Below are positions 1 to 9,069 of a DNA stretch of 64,000 nucleotides, one piece after another. Within the stretch, counting starts at the first letter, position 1, and every line of letters starts with the position of its first letter. Source of the DNA: Thermotoga maritima MSB8 (GTDB lineage: Bacteria; Thermotogota; Thermotogae; Thermotogales; Thermotogaceae); the NCBI RefSeq assembly GCF_000008545.1, contig NC_000853.1, positions 324,465 through 388,464 on the forward strand. The letters run 5' to 3'. The notes beneath the pieces are model-generated. The model was not told where the DNA came from and ran no database searches. It was given only the letters and a program-made list of their open reading frames with translations. A program made the translations under genes and the position numbers.

Positions 1-2
1 TG

Positions 3-1655
3 CTTTTTATGGGTACAACGAAATATGGTCTGTGGAAATCAGAAGATTTTGGAAAAAATTGGAAAAAAGTGGATAGTTTTCCCTCAACCAGTGTAACGTT
101 TGTGCTATTCGATGAGAAAAGTGGAGAAAAAGGAAGTCCTACTCCTAGAATTTTTGTTGGATGTTCAGAACCCAAGGGGATCTTTGTAACTGAAGATGGT
201 GGAACCACCTGGAATGTTCTTCCAAACCTGCCGAACGATCTCATTCCATTGCGTGGAAAAATACATGACGGGATCCTTTACGTTACACTTTCCAATGCTT
301 TGGGACCGAATGGTGCTACGAGAGGGGCTGTTATGAAGTATGTGATTGCTGATCAAAAATGGTACGATGTAACACCAATGAAAGGAGATTTCGGATATTG
401 TGGAATAGATGTTCAAGAGAACGTGGTGATAGTATCCACACTCGATAGGTGGTATCCACACGATGAGATATTTATTTCCCTGAACGGAGGAGAAACGTGG
501 AGACCTCTTCTGGAAAAGGCAAATTTTGATATCAACAAAGCGCCCTGGATAAAAGATTTAAATCCTCACTGGATATCTGACGTCAAGATAGATCCATTTG
601 ACATGAATAGGGCTATTTTCACAACAGGTTATGGTGTGTGGGTGACTTATGAGTTAAAAAAGTCATTCGAAGGTATGGGAAAACCAGTGAAATGGATATT
701 CGAAAATCGAGGGTTAGAAGAAACAGTTGTTTTGCAACTGGTTCCCCCCATAGGAGAAAGGCCTCTTCTCTCTGCAATCGCCGATTGGGGAGGATTCCGT
801 CACGAAAGTTTGGACACCCCACCATCATCTATGTACAAACCCCTAAAATGGACGTCTCTTGGTATAGCTTTTGCCTATCAGAATTCAAAATTCGTGGCAA
901 GAGTGCATACATACACCTATCCTTTCTTGTCTTACTCCGAGGATGGCGGAATCAACTGGAGAGAGATAGAAACTGTCCCGGAGGGAATAACTGACGGCGG
1001 GAGGTTAAGTTTGGCAGTCTCGAACGATGGAAAAACACTGGTCTGGAGTCCAGCGAATCATGAGGTAATTGTTTCAAGCGATAAAGGAAAAAGCTGGAAA
1101 AAAGCCATTAGTGTTCCAGTTCCAGAATTCAACTATTTTCCTGCATCTGATCCTGTAAATCCGAGTAAATTTTACATCTTCGATTGGAAAAACGGTGACT
1201 TCCTCATAAGTAAAGATGGAGGAAAGAGTTTTATGAAAGGTGCTAAACTTCCTTCTTTTGATAACTGGTGGGTATCGCTTTATTCTTTCCCTGTGTTGGC
1301 TCCTGACAGAGAAGGAGATATCTGGTTAGCACTTCAATGGAATGGACTTTACAGATCAAAAGATGGTGGAATAACGTTTGAGCGACTAGGAAACGTTGAT
1401 ATAGCCTACGTGATTGGTTTCGGAGCCCCAAAACCAGGTACTGACTATCCAGCAATTTACCTGAACGGTATGGTGAATGGAGTTTATGGTATTTTCATGT
1501 CGACAGATGAGGGCAAAACATGGATGAGAATTAACAACGATAAGCATCAATTTGGATGGATACATTACATGATAGGAGATATGAATGAATTCGGGAGAAT
1601 TTTCCTTGGTACGGAAGGAAGAGGAATCATCGTTGGTGAAGTGAAGGAGGAATGA
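3..1655 (+). CDS. cel74: GH74 endo-xyloglucanase (5' end outside window)
   Basis: Likely cleaves the beta-1,4-glucan backbone of xyloglucan outside the cell. The open frame runs upstream of the first ATG at 9 to the window edge, so the N-terminus and any signal peptide are missing. About eight Asp-box (BNR) turns of the SxDxGxxW type are visible (for example SEDFGKNW, TEDGGTTW, SEDGGINW, STDEGKTW), as in the two seven-bladed propellers of GH74. The segment SAIADWGGFRH, near residue 259 of the visible part, fits the GH74 motif around one catalytic Asp. The C-terminus ends in a typical GTEGRGI strand. T. maritima has a known GH74 enzyme, Cel74, next to the same fucosidase. The gene is clearly more AT-rich than the fucosidase it overlaps by 4 bp. 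Confidence 0.85.
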   Translation, partial: LFMGTTKYGLWKSEDFGKNWKKVDSFPSTSVTFVLFDEKSGEKGSPTPRIFVGCSEPKGIFVTEDGGTTWNVLPNLPNDLIPLRGKIHDGILYVTLSNALGPNGATRGAVMKYVIADQKWYDVTPMKGDFGYCGIDVQENVVIVSTLDRWYPHDEIFISLNGGETWRPLLEKANFDINKAPWIKDLNPHWISDVKIDPFDMNRAIFTTGYGVWVTYELKKSFEGMGKPVKWIFENRGLEETVVLQLVPPIGERPLLSAIADWGGFRHESLDTPPSSMYKPLKWTSLGIAFAYQNSKFVARVHTYTYPFLSYSEDGGINWREIETVPEGITDGGRLSLAVSNDGKTLVWSPANHEVIVSSDKGKSWKKAISVPVPEFNYFPASDPVNPSKFYIFDWKNGDFLISKDGGKSFMKGAKLPSFDNWWVSLYSFPVLAPDREGDIWLALQWNGLYRSKDGGITFERLGNVDIAYVIGFGAPKPGTDYPAIYLNGMVNGVYGIFMSTDEGKTWMRINNDKHQFGWIHYMIGDMNEFGRIFLGTEGRGIIVGEVKEE

Positions 1656-3001
1656 TTTCTATGAAACCCCGTTACAAACCTGACTGGGAATCTCTGAGGG
1701 AACACACAGTACCGAAATGGTTCGACAAGGCGAAATTCGGGATCTTCATTCACTGGGGGATTTACTCTGTTCCGGGATGGGCGACGCCCACCGGAGAACT
1801 CGGTAAAGTGCCGATGGATGCCTGGTTCTTCCAGAATCCGTACGCAGAGTGGTACGAAAATTCCCTCAGGATCAAGGAGAGTCCCACCTGGGAATACCAC
1901 GTGAAGACCTACGGAGAAAATTTCGAGTACGAGAAGTTTGCGGATCTTTTCACCGCAGAGAAGTGGGATCCACAAGAGTGGGCTGATCTCTTCAAAAAAG
2001 CAGGAGCGAAGTACGTGATACCGACAACGAAACACCACGATGGATTTTGTCTGTGGGGGACGAAATACACAGATTTCAACTCCGTGAAGAGAGGACCGAA
2101 GAGAGATCTCGTAGGAGATCTTGCAAAAGCCGTAAGAGAAGCAGGATTGAGATTTGGAGTGTACTACTCAGGAGGTCTGGACTGGCGCTTCACGACCGAG
2201 CCGATAAGATACCCCGAGGATCTCTCCTACATCAGGCCGAACACTTACGAGTACGCAGATTATGCCTACAAACAGGTCATGGAACTTGTGGATCTGTACC
2301 TTCCCGACGTTCTCTGGAACGACATGGGCTGGCCGGAGAAAGGAAAGGAAGACCTGAAGTATCTCTTCGCTTACTACTACAACAAACATCCAGAAGGTTC
2401 TGTGAACGACAGGTGGGGAGTGCCGCACTGGGATTTCAAAACGGCCGAGTACCACGTGAACTATCCGGGGGATCTGCCGGGCTACAAATGGGAGTTTACG
2501 AGGGGAATAGGGCTCTCTTTTGGATACAACCGAAACGAGGGGCCGGAACACATGCTCTCTGTTGAACAGCTCGTCTACACACTCGTGGACGTTGTGAGCA
2601 AGGGAGGAAATCTCCTTTTGAACGTTGGGCCAAAGGGTGACGGAACGATTCCGGATCTGCAAAAAGAAAGACTCCTGGGCCTTGGTGAATGGCTGAGAAA
2701 GTACGGAGATGCCATCTACGGTACTTCTGTCTGGGAAAGGTGCTGTGCGAAGACTGAGGATGGAACAGAGATCAGGTTCACCAGAAAATGTAACAGAATC
2801 TTTGTCATCTTTCTCGGTATCCCGACCGGAGAAAAAATTGTAATTGAGGATCTCAATCTATCAGCAGGGACAGTGAGACATTTCCTGACGGGGGAGAGAT
2901 TGAGCTTCAAAAATGTGGGAAAGAACCTGGAAATCACAGTACCCAAAAAGCTCCTTGAAACAGACAGCATAACACTCGTGTTGGAGGCGGTGGAAGAATG
3001 A
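1652..3001 (+). CDS. alpha-L-fucosidase, GH29
   Basis: Removes terminal alpha-linked L-fucose, here probably from xyloglucan side chains. The 449-residue protein has the GH29 barrel followed by a C-terminal beta-sandwich. The nucleophile Asp224 (VLWNDMGW) and acid/base Glu266 (FKTAEYHVN) fall at the numbers known for the crystallised T. maritima enzyme. The substrate-site HW (FIHWG, 33-36) and HH (KHHDG, 128-131) motifs are present. No signal peptide is visible, so it should act in the cytoplasm on imported oligosaccharides. ATG 1652 overlaps the upstream stop; the alternative ATG at 1661 would remove only three residues. It is translationally coupled to the GH74 gene before and the isomerase-like gene after. 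Confidence 0.95.
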   Translation: MISMKPRYKPDWESLREHTVPKWFDKAKFGIFIHWGIYSVPGWATPTGELGKVPMDAWFFQNPYAEWYENSLRIKESPTWEYHVKTYGENFEYEKFADLFTAEKWDPQEWADLFKKAGAKYVIPTTKHHDGFCLWGTKYTDFNSVKRGPKRDLVGDLAKAVREAGLRFGVYYSGGLDWRFTTEPIRYPEDLSYIRPNTYEYADYAYKQVMELVDLYLPDVLWNDMGWPEKGKEDLKYLFAYYYNKHPEGSVNDRWGVPHWDFKTAEYHVNYPGDLPGYKWEFTRGIGLSFGYNRNEGPEHMLSVEQLVYTLVDVVSKGGNLLLNVGPKGDGTIPDLQKERLLGLGEWLRKYGDAIYGTSVWERCCAKTEDGTEIRFTRKCNRIFVIFLGIPTGEKIVIEDLNLSAGTVRHFLTGERLSFKNVGKNLEITVPKKLLETDSITLVLEAVEE

Positions 3002-4419
3002 AGGGAAAATACAGGGTGGGACTCATCAGCTTCTCCGATGGAAGAGAGTACGTGCACAGAGAACTTGAAGGCATTGTGAAAAAGTTCGAAGATGAGATAG
3101 CAAAAACTCTGGAAGAAACAGGAGAAGTGGAGGTAATCAGAGCAAAAGAAATCGTGTGGAAGCCTTCAATAGCGAAGAGAGAAGCAAGAAGGCTCGCAGA
3201 AGAGGGAGCGGAAGTTACCATCTTCAACTACGCAGTTTGGGCGTTCCCTCATTTCACAGTTCTTGCGAGCAAATTCGCACCGGGTCCGTTTCTACTTTTT
3301 TCCAACATAAACCCGCAGTATCCAGGTATGGTTGCGATGCTCTCTGCGGCGGGAGCGCTGGAACAGGACGGAACGAAGCACTACAGAATGTGGGGCAACA
3401 TAAAAGACGAGAAAGTTCTCAGGAAAGTGATGGCATTCATCAGAGCGGGAAGCACATACAAAAAACTCAGGGGTCAGAGATACGGTGTGTTCGGTGGAAG
3501 ATCGATGGGTATGTACACCGCCGTTCCTAACGTGGATCTGTGGAACAAGATCTTCGGTGTCGATGTAGAGCACATAGACCAGTTCGAGATCGTTCGAAGA
3601 AGCCAGCTGATACCGGACGAGCGCGCAAGGAAAGGAAGGCTCTGGATCGAAGAGAAAGCAAAAGCGGTTCACTACGATGGGAAGTACCTCACACCCGAAA
3701 AGCTCGAACTCCAGATAAAGAGCTATCATGCGGTGAGGGAGATCGTGGAGGAGATGGAATTAGACTTTGTGGGAATAAAAGGCCAGCTCGAACTCACAGA
3801 ACACTTCGTGACGATGGATGTGACGGAGACGTTCCTGAACGATCCCTACGACTGGGAAGGAGAGCACGAACCGATCGTGTGCGCAACAGAGGCAGATTCC
3901 GATGGGGCGCTCACGATGCAGATCTTCAAGCTGATTGCGAAAACACCCGTGCTCTTTGCGGACGTGAGACACTACGTGGAGGAGTACGATGTACTGGATC
4001 TGTGCAACTCAGGAAACCACGCAACGTACTTTGCAGCCAGATCGTTCGATCCCGACGAGAACATGAAGAAAGTGGAGTTCTATCCACAGACGTTCTACTT
4101 CCCCGCAGGTGGTGCAGCGGTAAAACACATAGCAGCACCCGGAAAAGTGACACTTGGAAGACTCACGAGGGAAGATGGAAGGTACAGATTCACAGTCGTT
4201 CCTGGAGAGTTCGTGGACTTTGGGGAGGAGAAAAACTACGAGATAGCAGACAGCATACAGAACAACTGGCCGCACGCGTTTTTGAAGATGGAGACACCTA
4301 TAGACGAATTCCTGGCCAAATATTCCTCCAACCACATCCACGGCGTCTACGGGGACTACGTGGAGGAGATCAAAACCTTCTGTGAAATAGCCAGTATCGA
4401 TTTTGTGCTTATGAAATGA
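2998..4419 (+). CDS. L-fucose/L-arabinose isomerase family protein
   Basis: Resembles the L-fucose isomerase family: 473 residues with likely metal ligands Glu298 (CATEADSDGAL), Asp322 (FADVRHY) and a late His near 446-448 (SSNHIHGVYGDY). It overlaps the fucosidase by 4 bp (ATGA), so it most likely acts on the released sugar, converting L-fucose to L-fuculose. That substrate is inferred from context. It is shorter than E. coli FucI and no fuculose kinase or aldolase lies nearby, so another aldose/ketose pair is possible. Its TGA lies inside the stem of the terminator that follows. Confidence 0.75.
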   Translation: MKGKYRVGLISFSDGREYVHRELEGIVKKFEDEIAKTLEETGEVEVIRAKEIVWKPSIAKREARRLAEEGAEVTIFNYAVWAFPHFTVLASKFAPGPFLLFSNINPQYPGMVAMLSAAGALEQDGTKHYRMWGNIKDEKVLRKVMAFIRAGSTYKKLRGQRYGVFGGRSMGMYTAVPNVDLWNKIFGVDVEHIDQFEIVRRSQLIPDERARKGRLWIEEKAKAVHYDGKYLTPEKLELQIKSYHAVREIVEEMELDFVGIKGQLELTEHFVTMDVTETFLNDPYDWEGEHEPIVCATEADSDGALTMQIFKLIAKTPVLFADVRHYVEEYDVLDLCNSGNHATYFAARSFDPDENMKKVEFYPQTFYFPAGGAAVKHIAAPGKVTLGRLTREDGRYRFTVVPGEFVDFGEEKNYEIADSIQNNWPHAFLKMETPIDEFLAKYSSNHIHGVYGDYVEEIKTFCEIASIDFVLMK

Positions 4420-4440
4420 GGGCGCAGAAGCGCCCTCATT
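4415..4440. terminator. bidirectional terminator holding both stop codons
   Basis: An 11-bp perfect stem (AATGAGGGCGC / GCGCCCTCATT) with an AGAA loop lies between convergent genes. The stop codon of the isomerase-like gene (4417-4419) and that of the alpha-xylosidase (4436-4438) are both inside the stem. Confidence 0.85.
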
Positions 4441-6730
4441 TTGTCTTTAAAATCGCTCTCTGGAAGCTGAGAACCACCTCTGTTCCTTTTTCTAGTTCTC
4501 TTGTCTCAGCTCCTTCCACAGCTTCAAGCCTTTCGTTCCAGAACAGCAGCTTCCATGGTTTTCTGGAGTCCTTCAGGACCTCAACGTGTATCTCGTTTCC
4601 TTTTCTCTCTACTTTCACACTCAATTCCACCTCGCCCCGTGTGTTGTAAACATGCGCTGTTTTGTTTGAAATTTCAAAAACGTTCAATGTGACACCGTCT
4701 GCGTAATCGTAATCCGGCCTGTCATCGACGGACCCTGTCGGAATTATGGAGTTCGGTCTTGTAAAGAGTGGGAGTCCGAAGTAGTCGTATTTTTCTGTTC
4801 TCCATCTTCCTCCTTCTACCCTCTCGCCGGTGAGAAAGTGAGTCCAGACTCCCTCTGGAAGGTAGTAGGTCACCTCTCCCGTCTCGCTGAAGATCGGAGC
4901 GACAAGGAGTGATTCTCCCAGCATGTACTGTCTGTCCAGATAGAGACAGGTGGGATCGTCTGGAAACTCAAGAATCATGGGTCTCATGACAGGGATTCCC
5001 CTCTCATGTACTTCGACTGCGCTGGCGAATATATAGGGCATGAGCTTGCACTTCAGTTTCGTGAAAAATCTGAGCACCTCCACCGCTTCCTCATCGAAGT
5101 TCCAGGGAACCTTGTACATCGAATTTCCGTGGAGCCTGCTGTGAGATGACAGAAGACCGAATGCCACCCATCTCTTGTACAGATCCGGTGTTGTGATGTC
5201 CTCGAATCCTCCGATGTCGTGACTCCAGAAACCGAAACCGCACAGTGCCAGAGAAAGACCTCCTCTCAAGGTTTCCGCCATGGACTCATAGGAAGCCAGA
5301 CAATCTCCTCCCCAGTGGACCGGGAATTTCTGACTCCCTGCCGTTGCAGACCTTGCGAAGACGACAGCGTTTCTCTTTCCGAGTTTTCTCTCAATGGTTT
5401 CGAAGACCACTTTGTTGTACAGATAGGTGTAGTAGTTGTGCATCTTCTCAGGATCGGATCCGTCGTAATAGACCACATCTGTGGGAATCTTCTCTCCAAA
5501 GTCCGTCTTGAAACAGTCAACTCCCATATCTATCAATCTTTCCAGTTTTGAAGCGAACCACTTTCTGACTTCCGGATTCGTGAAATCGATGATCGCCATT
5601 CCTGGTTGCCAGTCGTCCGTCTGCCAGACATCTCCGTCTGGTTTTTTCAGGAAATAACCCTTTTCTTTTCCCTCGTCAAAGAGACTCGAAAACTGAGAGA
5701 CATAGGGGTTTATCCAGACACACACCTTCAGGCCCTTCTCTTTGAGACGTTTCAACAACCCTTCAGGGTCGGGGAAGTTCTCCCTGTTCCACTCAAGATC
5801 CACCCAGTGAAACTCCTTCATCCAGAAGCAGTCGAAGTGAAAGACATGAAGGGGTATGTCACGCTCTCTCATGCCATCCACGAACTCCATCACAGTTCTC
5901 TCATCGTACTGTGTGGTGAAGGATGTGGTGAGCCAGAGTCCGAAACTCCAGGCAGGAGGAAGTTCTGGTCGTCCTGTGAGAAGTGTGTAGCGTTCCAGAA
6001 CTTCTTTCAGATCTTTCCCGGCGATGATGAAATAGTCCAGAGTCTCTCCTTTCACACTGAACTGCACCTTTTCCACATGTTCTGTTGCGATTTCGAAGTC
6101 CACCTTTCCAGGATCGTTCACAAAGACACCGTATTTTCTGATGCTCACATAGAACGGGATGTTCTTGTAGGTCATATCGGAGATCGTTCCGGCGTCCTCG
6201 TTCCACATGACAACTCTCTGAGCGTTTTTGACGAAAGCTGAGAATCTTTCTCCGAGACCGTAGATCATCTCTCCCACGCTCAGATGGAGTCTTTCAAGAC
6301 AGAACCTCCCTTCTGGTGCCACGGCGTATCCCAGATCCGATTTCGTGAGGAAACGATCTTCGTAAAAGAATTCCACACCGAAGGGATTCTTCCTTATGAT
6401 CGCTTTTGCCTTTCCTGAGGTGAAGATAAAACTTCCTTCTGTTTCTTTGATATCCGGTGTGAAGCTTTCGTCCTGGTAGATTTCGTAGTACGGGGGCTTT
6501 TCGAGTACTCCCTTGAAATGTCTGAACCGAATTCTTATTACGTTTTCAAACGGAGAGGAGATCTCGATCTCGAAGACCGGACCCTGAAGCGTCTGTCCCC
6601 GGTGCTCCACCCTCCGAAACGGCGATCGAAGGATCAGTTTCTTTCCATCGCAGGAGTATTCGTACACCTGTTCTGGCCTGAACAACTGTACCCCCTCTCT
6701 CAATCTCCAAAGCCCTTCCGTGAAACGCAT
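4436..6730 (-). CDS. alpha-xylosidase, GH31 (YicI type)
   Basis: Removes alpha-1,6-xylose from the non-reducing end of xyloglucan oligosaccharides. The 764-residue protein has the GH31 layout: N-terminal beta-sandwich, barrel from about 260, and C-terminal sandwich domains. The nucleophile is Asp410 in FKTDFGEKIP and the acid/base is Asp476 in HWGGDC, matching the YicI motifs. No signal peptide is seen, so it is cytoplasmic. The ATG at 6730 follows GGAGGTGG at a suitable distance. It is transcribed away from the binding protein gene, and its upstream region contains a 14-bp palindrome and direct repeats. Xylosidase rather than glucosidase activity is inferred from YicI-like motifs and the GH74/GH29/GH42 neighbours. 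Confidence 0.9.
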   Translation of the reverse strand: MRFTEGLWRLREGVQLFRPEQVYEYSCDGKKLILRSPFRRVEHRGQTLQGPVFEIEISSPFENVIRIRFRHFKGVLEKPPYYEIYQDESFTPDIKETEGSFIFTSGKAKAIIRKNPFGVEFFYEDRFLTKSDLGYAVAPEGRFCLERLHLSVGEMIYGLGERFSAFVKNAQRVVMWNEDAGTISDMTYKNIPFYVSIRKYGVFVNDPGKVDFEIATEHVEKVQFSVKGETLDYFIIAGKDLKEVLERYTLLTGRPELPPAWSFGLWLTTSFTTQYDERTVMEFVDGMRERDIPLHVFHFDCFWMKEFHWVDLEWNRENFPDPEGLLKRLKEKGLKVCVWINPYVSQFSSLFDEGKEKGYFLKKPDGDVWQTDDWQPGMAIIDFTNPEVRKWFASKLERLIDMGVDCFKTDFGEKIPTDVVYYDGSDPEKMHNYYTYLYNKVVFETIERKLGKRNAVVFARSATAGSQKFPVHWGGDCLASYESMAETLRGGLSLALCGFGFWSHDIGGFEDITTPDLYKRWVAFGLLSSHSRLHGNSMYKVPWNFDEEAVEVLRFFTKLKCKLMPYIFASAVEVHERGIPVMRPMILEFPDDPTCLYLDRQYMLGESLLVAPIFSETGEVTYYLPEGVWTHFLTGERVEGGRWRTEKYDYFGLPLFTRPNSIIPTGSVDDRPDYDYADGVTLNVFEISNKTAHVYNTRGEVELSVKVERKGNEIHVEVLKDSRKPWKLLFWNERLEAVEGAETRELEKGTEVVLSFQRAILKTK

Positions 6731-6756
6731 CTTGGCCCACCTCCTTTTGAACTAAG

Positions 6757-6777
6757 ATTATCATGAAACTGTTTTCA
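6757..6777 (-). promoter_or_regulatory. candidate promoter -10 and operator of the alpha-xylosidase gene
   Basis: On the minus strand a GATAAT box (6757-6762) lies just downstream of the palindrome TGAAACTGTTTTCA (6764-6777). The palindrome differs at one base from the reverse complement of the one at 11675-11688, which sits inside another promoter. No convincing -35 box is seen. Confidence 0.5.
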
Positions 6778-6786
6778 CGCAGAGTT

Positions 6787-6949
6787 CGAATAATTCCTCT
6801 GAAACCGGATACCAGGGAATTATAGAAGATTAACGTCGAGTTTCTTTTCTGAAGGCTTTTTCAAATTAGGAAATACGATTTCAGATGAGAAAATTGACGG
6901 TAAAAATCGATATTTATCGATAGTTGCGAATAATTCCAGAAAATCGGAT
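6787..6949. repeat. direct repeats in the divergent intergenic region
   Basis: CGAATAATTCC followed 7-8 bases later by CGGAT occurs twice (6787-6810 and 6927-6949). ATAATTCC also has an inverted partner GGAATTAT at 6816-6823. This 320-bp gap between the alpha-xylosidase and the binding protein holds no gene. It is AT-rich and looks purely regulatory. Confidence 0.5.
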
Positions 6950-6986
6950 TTTTTCGTGTTTGGTTCTCTTTGTACAGTGGTGGTAG

Positions 6987-6992
6987 TATAAT
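6987..6992 (+). promoter_or_regulatory. -10 box of the oligosaccharide-binding protein gene
   Basis: A consensus TATAAT lies 58 bases before the ATG at 7050. No good -35 is found at 16-18 bp; TTGTAC at 6970-6975 is too close at 11 bp. This suggests a regulated or activator-dependent promoter. Confidence 0.5.
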
Positions 6993-7049
6993 AACGAAGA
7001 AATTTCTTTAGAGGAAAAAATAAAAACATTCATCAAAGGGGGTGTGTTC

Positions 7050-9026
7050 ATGAGGAAAGTCTTTGTTTTTCTGCTCGTCTCACTGTTCATTGTGATTGGT
7101 CTTTCCTGGAGTGTCTACGCAACACCTGAAGACTACTACAAAGCCACGGGTAAAAGGATTGAAAAGTTCAACGAGGCACCCATGCTTGCAGAACTTGTGA
7201 AGCAAGGAAAACTACCACCGGTCGAGCAGAGACTTCCAAAGGAACCTCTTGTTGTAGTTCCTGAGGAGAGTGTAGGACAGTACGGTGGCACCTGGAGGAG
7301 AGTCTGGAAAGGGCCTTCTGACAGGTGGGGTATTCCCAGGATCAACCAGGCGAGTCTTGTGTTTTGGGACAAGAACGGAGAGAAGTTTGTACCGGGAGTA
7401 GCGAAAAGCTGGGACATACTTGAAAATGGAAAAGTATATGTCTTTTATCTCAGAGAAGGCATGAAGTGGTCCGATGGTCATCCTTACACTTCCGAAGATA
7501 TCCTTTTCTGGGTCGACGATATACTGGGGAATGATGAACTCACCCCTGCGAAACCCGCCTGGTACAGACTTCTCGACAGGGTGGAAGCTCCAGACCCCTA
7601 CACGGTGAAATTCGTGTTCAAACAACCGTACGCTCTGTTTCTACTTCAGGTGGCGAACAGAGGATTCACAGGCTCTCCGAAACATTTCTTGAAGCAATTC
7701 CACCCAAATTACACCCCTATGGAAGAGATCGAAAAGAAAATGGTCGAGGGTGTTCACAACACGTGGGTTGATCTTTTCAATGATAAAAGTGATTTTCTCG
7801 AAAGTCTCGATCTGCCCGTTTTAACACCCTGGAAACCCGTCACAGATCCAACAGAACAGTTCTACATACTCGAGAGGAACCCATACTTCTGGGCAGTTGA
7901 CATCGAAGGGAATCAACTGCCTTACATTGACAGGATCAGACACGAATACGTTCAAAGTAGTGAAGTTATCATGTTGAAAGCAATCTCCGGAGAAATCGAT
8001 ATGCAGTGGAGGCACATCGGTCTTCTGGGACCCGGCCCGGGTGTTTTGCCGCTTCTTCTCGAAAACGCCAAGAGCGGTGGTTACAGGGTTTTGAGATGGA
8101 AAACCGACAATGGATCCGTGAGCATGGTGATGCTGAACATATCCGATCCGCCAGATCCTGTACTCGGAGAAGTTTTCAGGGATGTGAGATTCAGACAGGC
8201 GCTGTCACTTGCTATCAACAGAGAGGAGATCAACGAGATCCTCTTCAACGGACTGGCAGAACCAAGGCAAGCCTCGTTCGTGAGCGGATCTCCGTACTAC
8301 GATCCTGAATGGGAGAAGGCGTATGCGGAGTATGACCCAGACAGAGCAAACAAGCTCCTCGACGAAATGGGACTGAAGTGGGACAGCAGGCACGAGTACA
8401 GACTCCTTCCCGATGGAAGACCTCTGAGATTCACCATACAGGTCACCGGTCAGACCCATGTTGATGTCTGGACAATGGTGAAAGAATACTGGAAACAGAT
8501 AGGTGTTCGGGTCGAAATCGAGAACCTCGAAAGGTCACTCTACGATTCGAGGCTCAGTGCGCACGATTTCGATGCGCAGGCTTGGGTGATGGATAGGGCA
8601 AGCCAGCCTCTTGTGGATCCCCTATGGATCATTCCTGGAAGCACGGAGTACGCTTCTGCGTGGTACATTGGCTGGGCTGATTGGGCTGGTTCTTACCTTG
8701 AAGGAGAAGAATCTCTGAAGGAATATCTACAGCAGGAAGATGCGATCGTTCCACCCGAGGGTATAAAGGAGACTCTCGAAAAACTACTCGACGTATGGAA
8801 GGAGATTCAGAACACTTCCGATCCTGAAAAGATCAAGGAACTCATGAAAGAAGTAACGAAGATTCACAGAGAAAATCTCTGGATGATAGGAACGGTGGGC
8901 GAAGATATATCTCCTGCTATTGTCAAGAACAACTTCAAGAACGTACCGGAGGAACTGGTGACAGCAACGCCGTTCTTCAGCCCGTGGAACGCCATGCCGA
9001 TACAGTTCTACATAGAACAGAAATGA
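7050..9026 (+). CDS. ABC transporter substrate-binding protein, family 5 (oligosaccharide/peptide type)
   Basis: A secreted solute-binding protein of the oligopeptide (family 5) class, which in Thermotoga often binds oligosaccharides. A signal peptide is visible (MRKVFVFLLVSLFIVIGLSW, then SVYA). The mature part of about 635 residues contains the family pattern VAKSWDILENGKVYVFYLRE followed by GMKWSDG. ATG 7050 is preferred over the in-frame GTG at 7044, because the ribosome site AAAGGGGG ends at 7042. No permease or ATPase gene lies beside it, so it must use a transporter encoded elsewhere. Its position between alpha-xylosidase and beta-galactosidase suggests xyloglucan or galactoside oligosaccharides as ligand, which is inference. 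A strong terminator follows. Confidence 0.85.
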   Translation: MRKVFVFLLVSLFIVIGLSWSVYATPEDYYKATGKRIEKFNEAPMLAELVKQGKLPPVEQRLPKEPLVVVPEESVGQYGGTWRRVWKGPSDRWGIPRINQASLVFWDKNGEKFVPGVAKSWDILENGKVYVFYLREGMKWSDGHPYTSEDILFWVDDILGNDELTPAKPAWYRLLDRVEAPDPYTVKFVFKQPYALFLLQVANRGFTGSPKHFLKQFHPNYTPMEEIEKKMVEGVHNTWVDLFNDKSDFLESLDLPVLTPWKPVTDPTEQFYILERNPYFWAVDIEGNQLPYIDRIRHEYVQSSEVIMLKAISGEIDMQWRHIGLLGPGPGVLPLLLENAKSGGYRVLRWKTDNGSVSMVMLNISDPPDPVLGEVFRDVRFRQALSLAINREEINEILFNGLAEPRQASFVSGSPYYDPEWEKAYAEYDPDRANKLLDEMGLKWDSRHEYRLLPDGRPLRFTIQVTGQTHVDVWTMVKEYWKQIGVRVEIENLERSLYDSRLSAHDFDAQAWVMDRASQPLVDPLWIIPGSTEYASAWYIGWADWAGSYLEGEESLKEYLQQEDAIVPPEGIKETLEKLLDVWKEIQNTSDPEKIKELMKEVTKIHRENLWMIGTVGEDISPAIVKNNFKNVPEELVTATPFFSPWNAMPIQFYIEQK

Positions 9027-9031
9027 GGAAG

Positions 9032-9055
9032 CCCCGGCGATCGCCGGGGTTTTTT
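9032..9055 (+). terminator. rho-independent terminator
   Basis: A perfect 18-base palindrome (CCCCGGCG-AT-CGCCGGGG) is followed by six T. The ribosome site of the next gene begins directly after it, so the beta-galactosidase must rely on read-through or a promoter overlapping this region. Confidence 0.9.
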
Positions 9056-9069
9056 GGAGGTGAACATGG

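Noticed and set aside
3540-4385. 281-residue ORF on the plus strand inside the isomerase-like gene
   Set aside because: Arg-rich, low-complexity translation typical of an alternative frame of a real gene.
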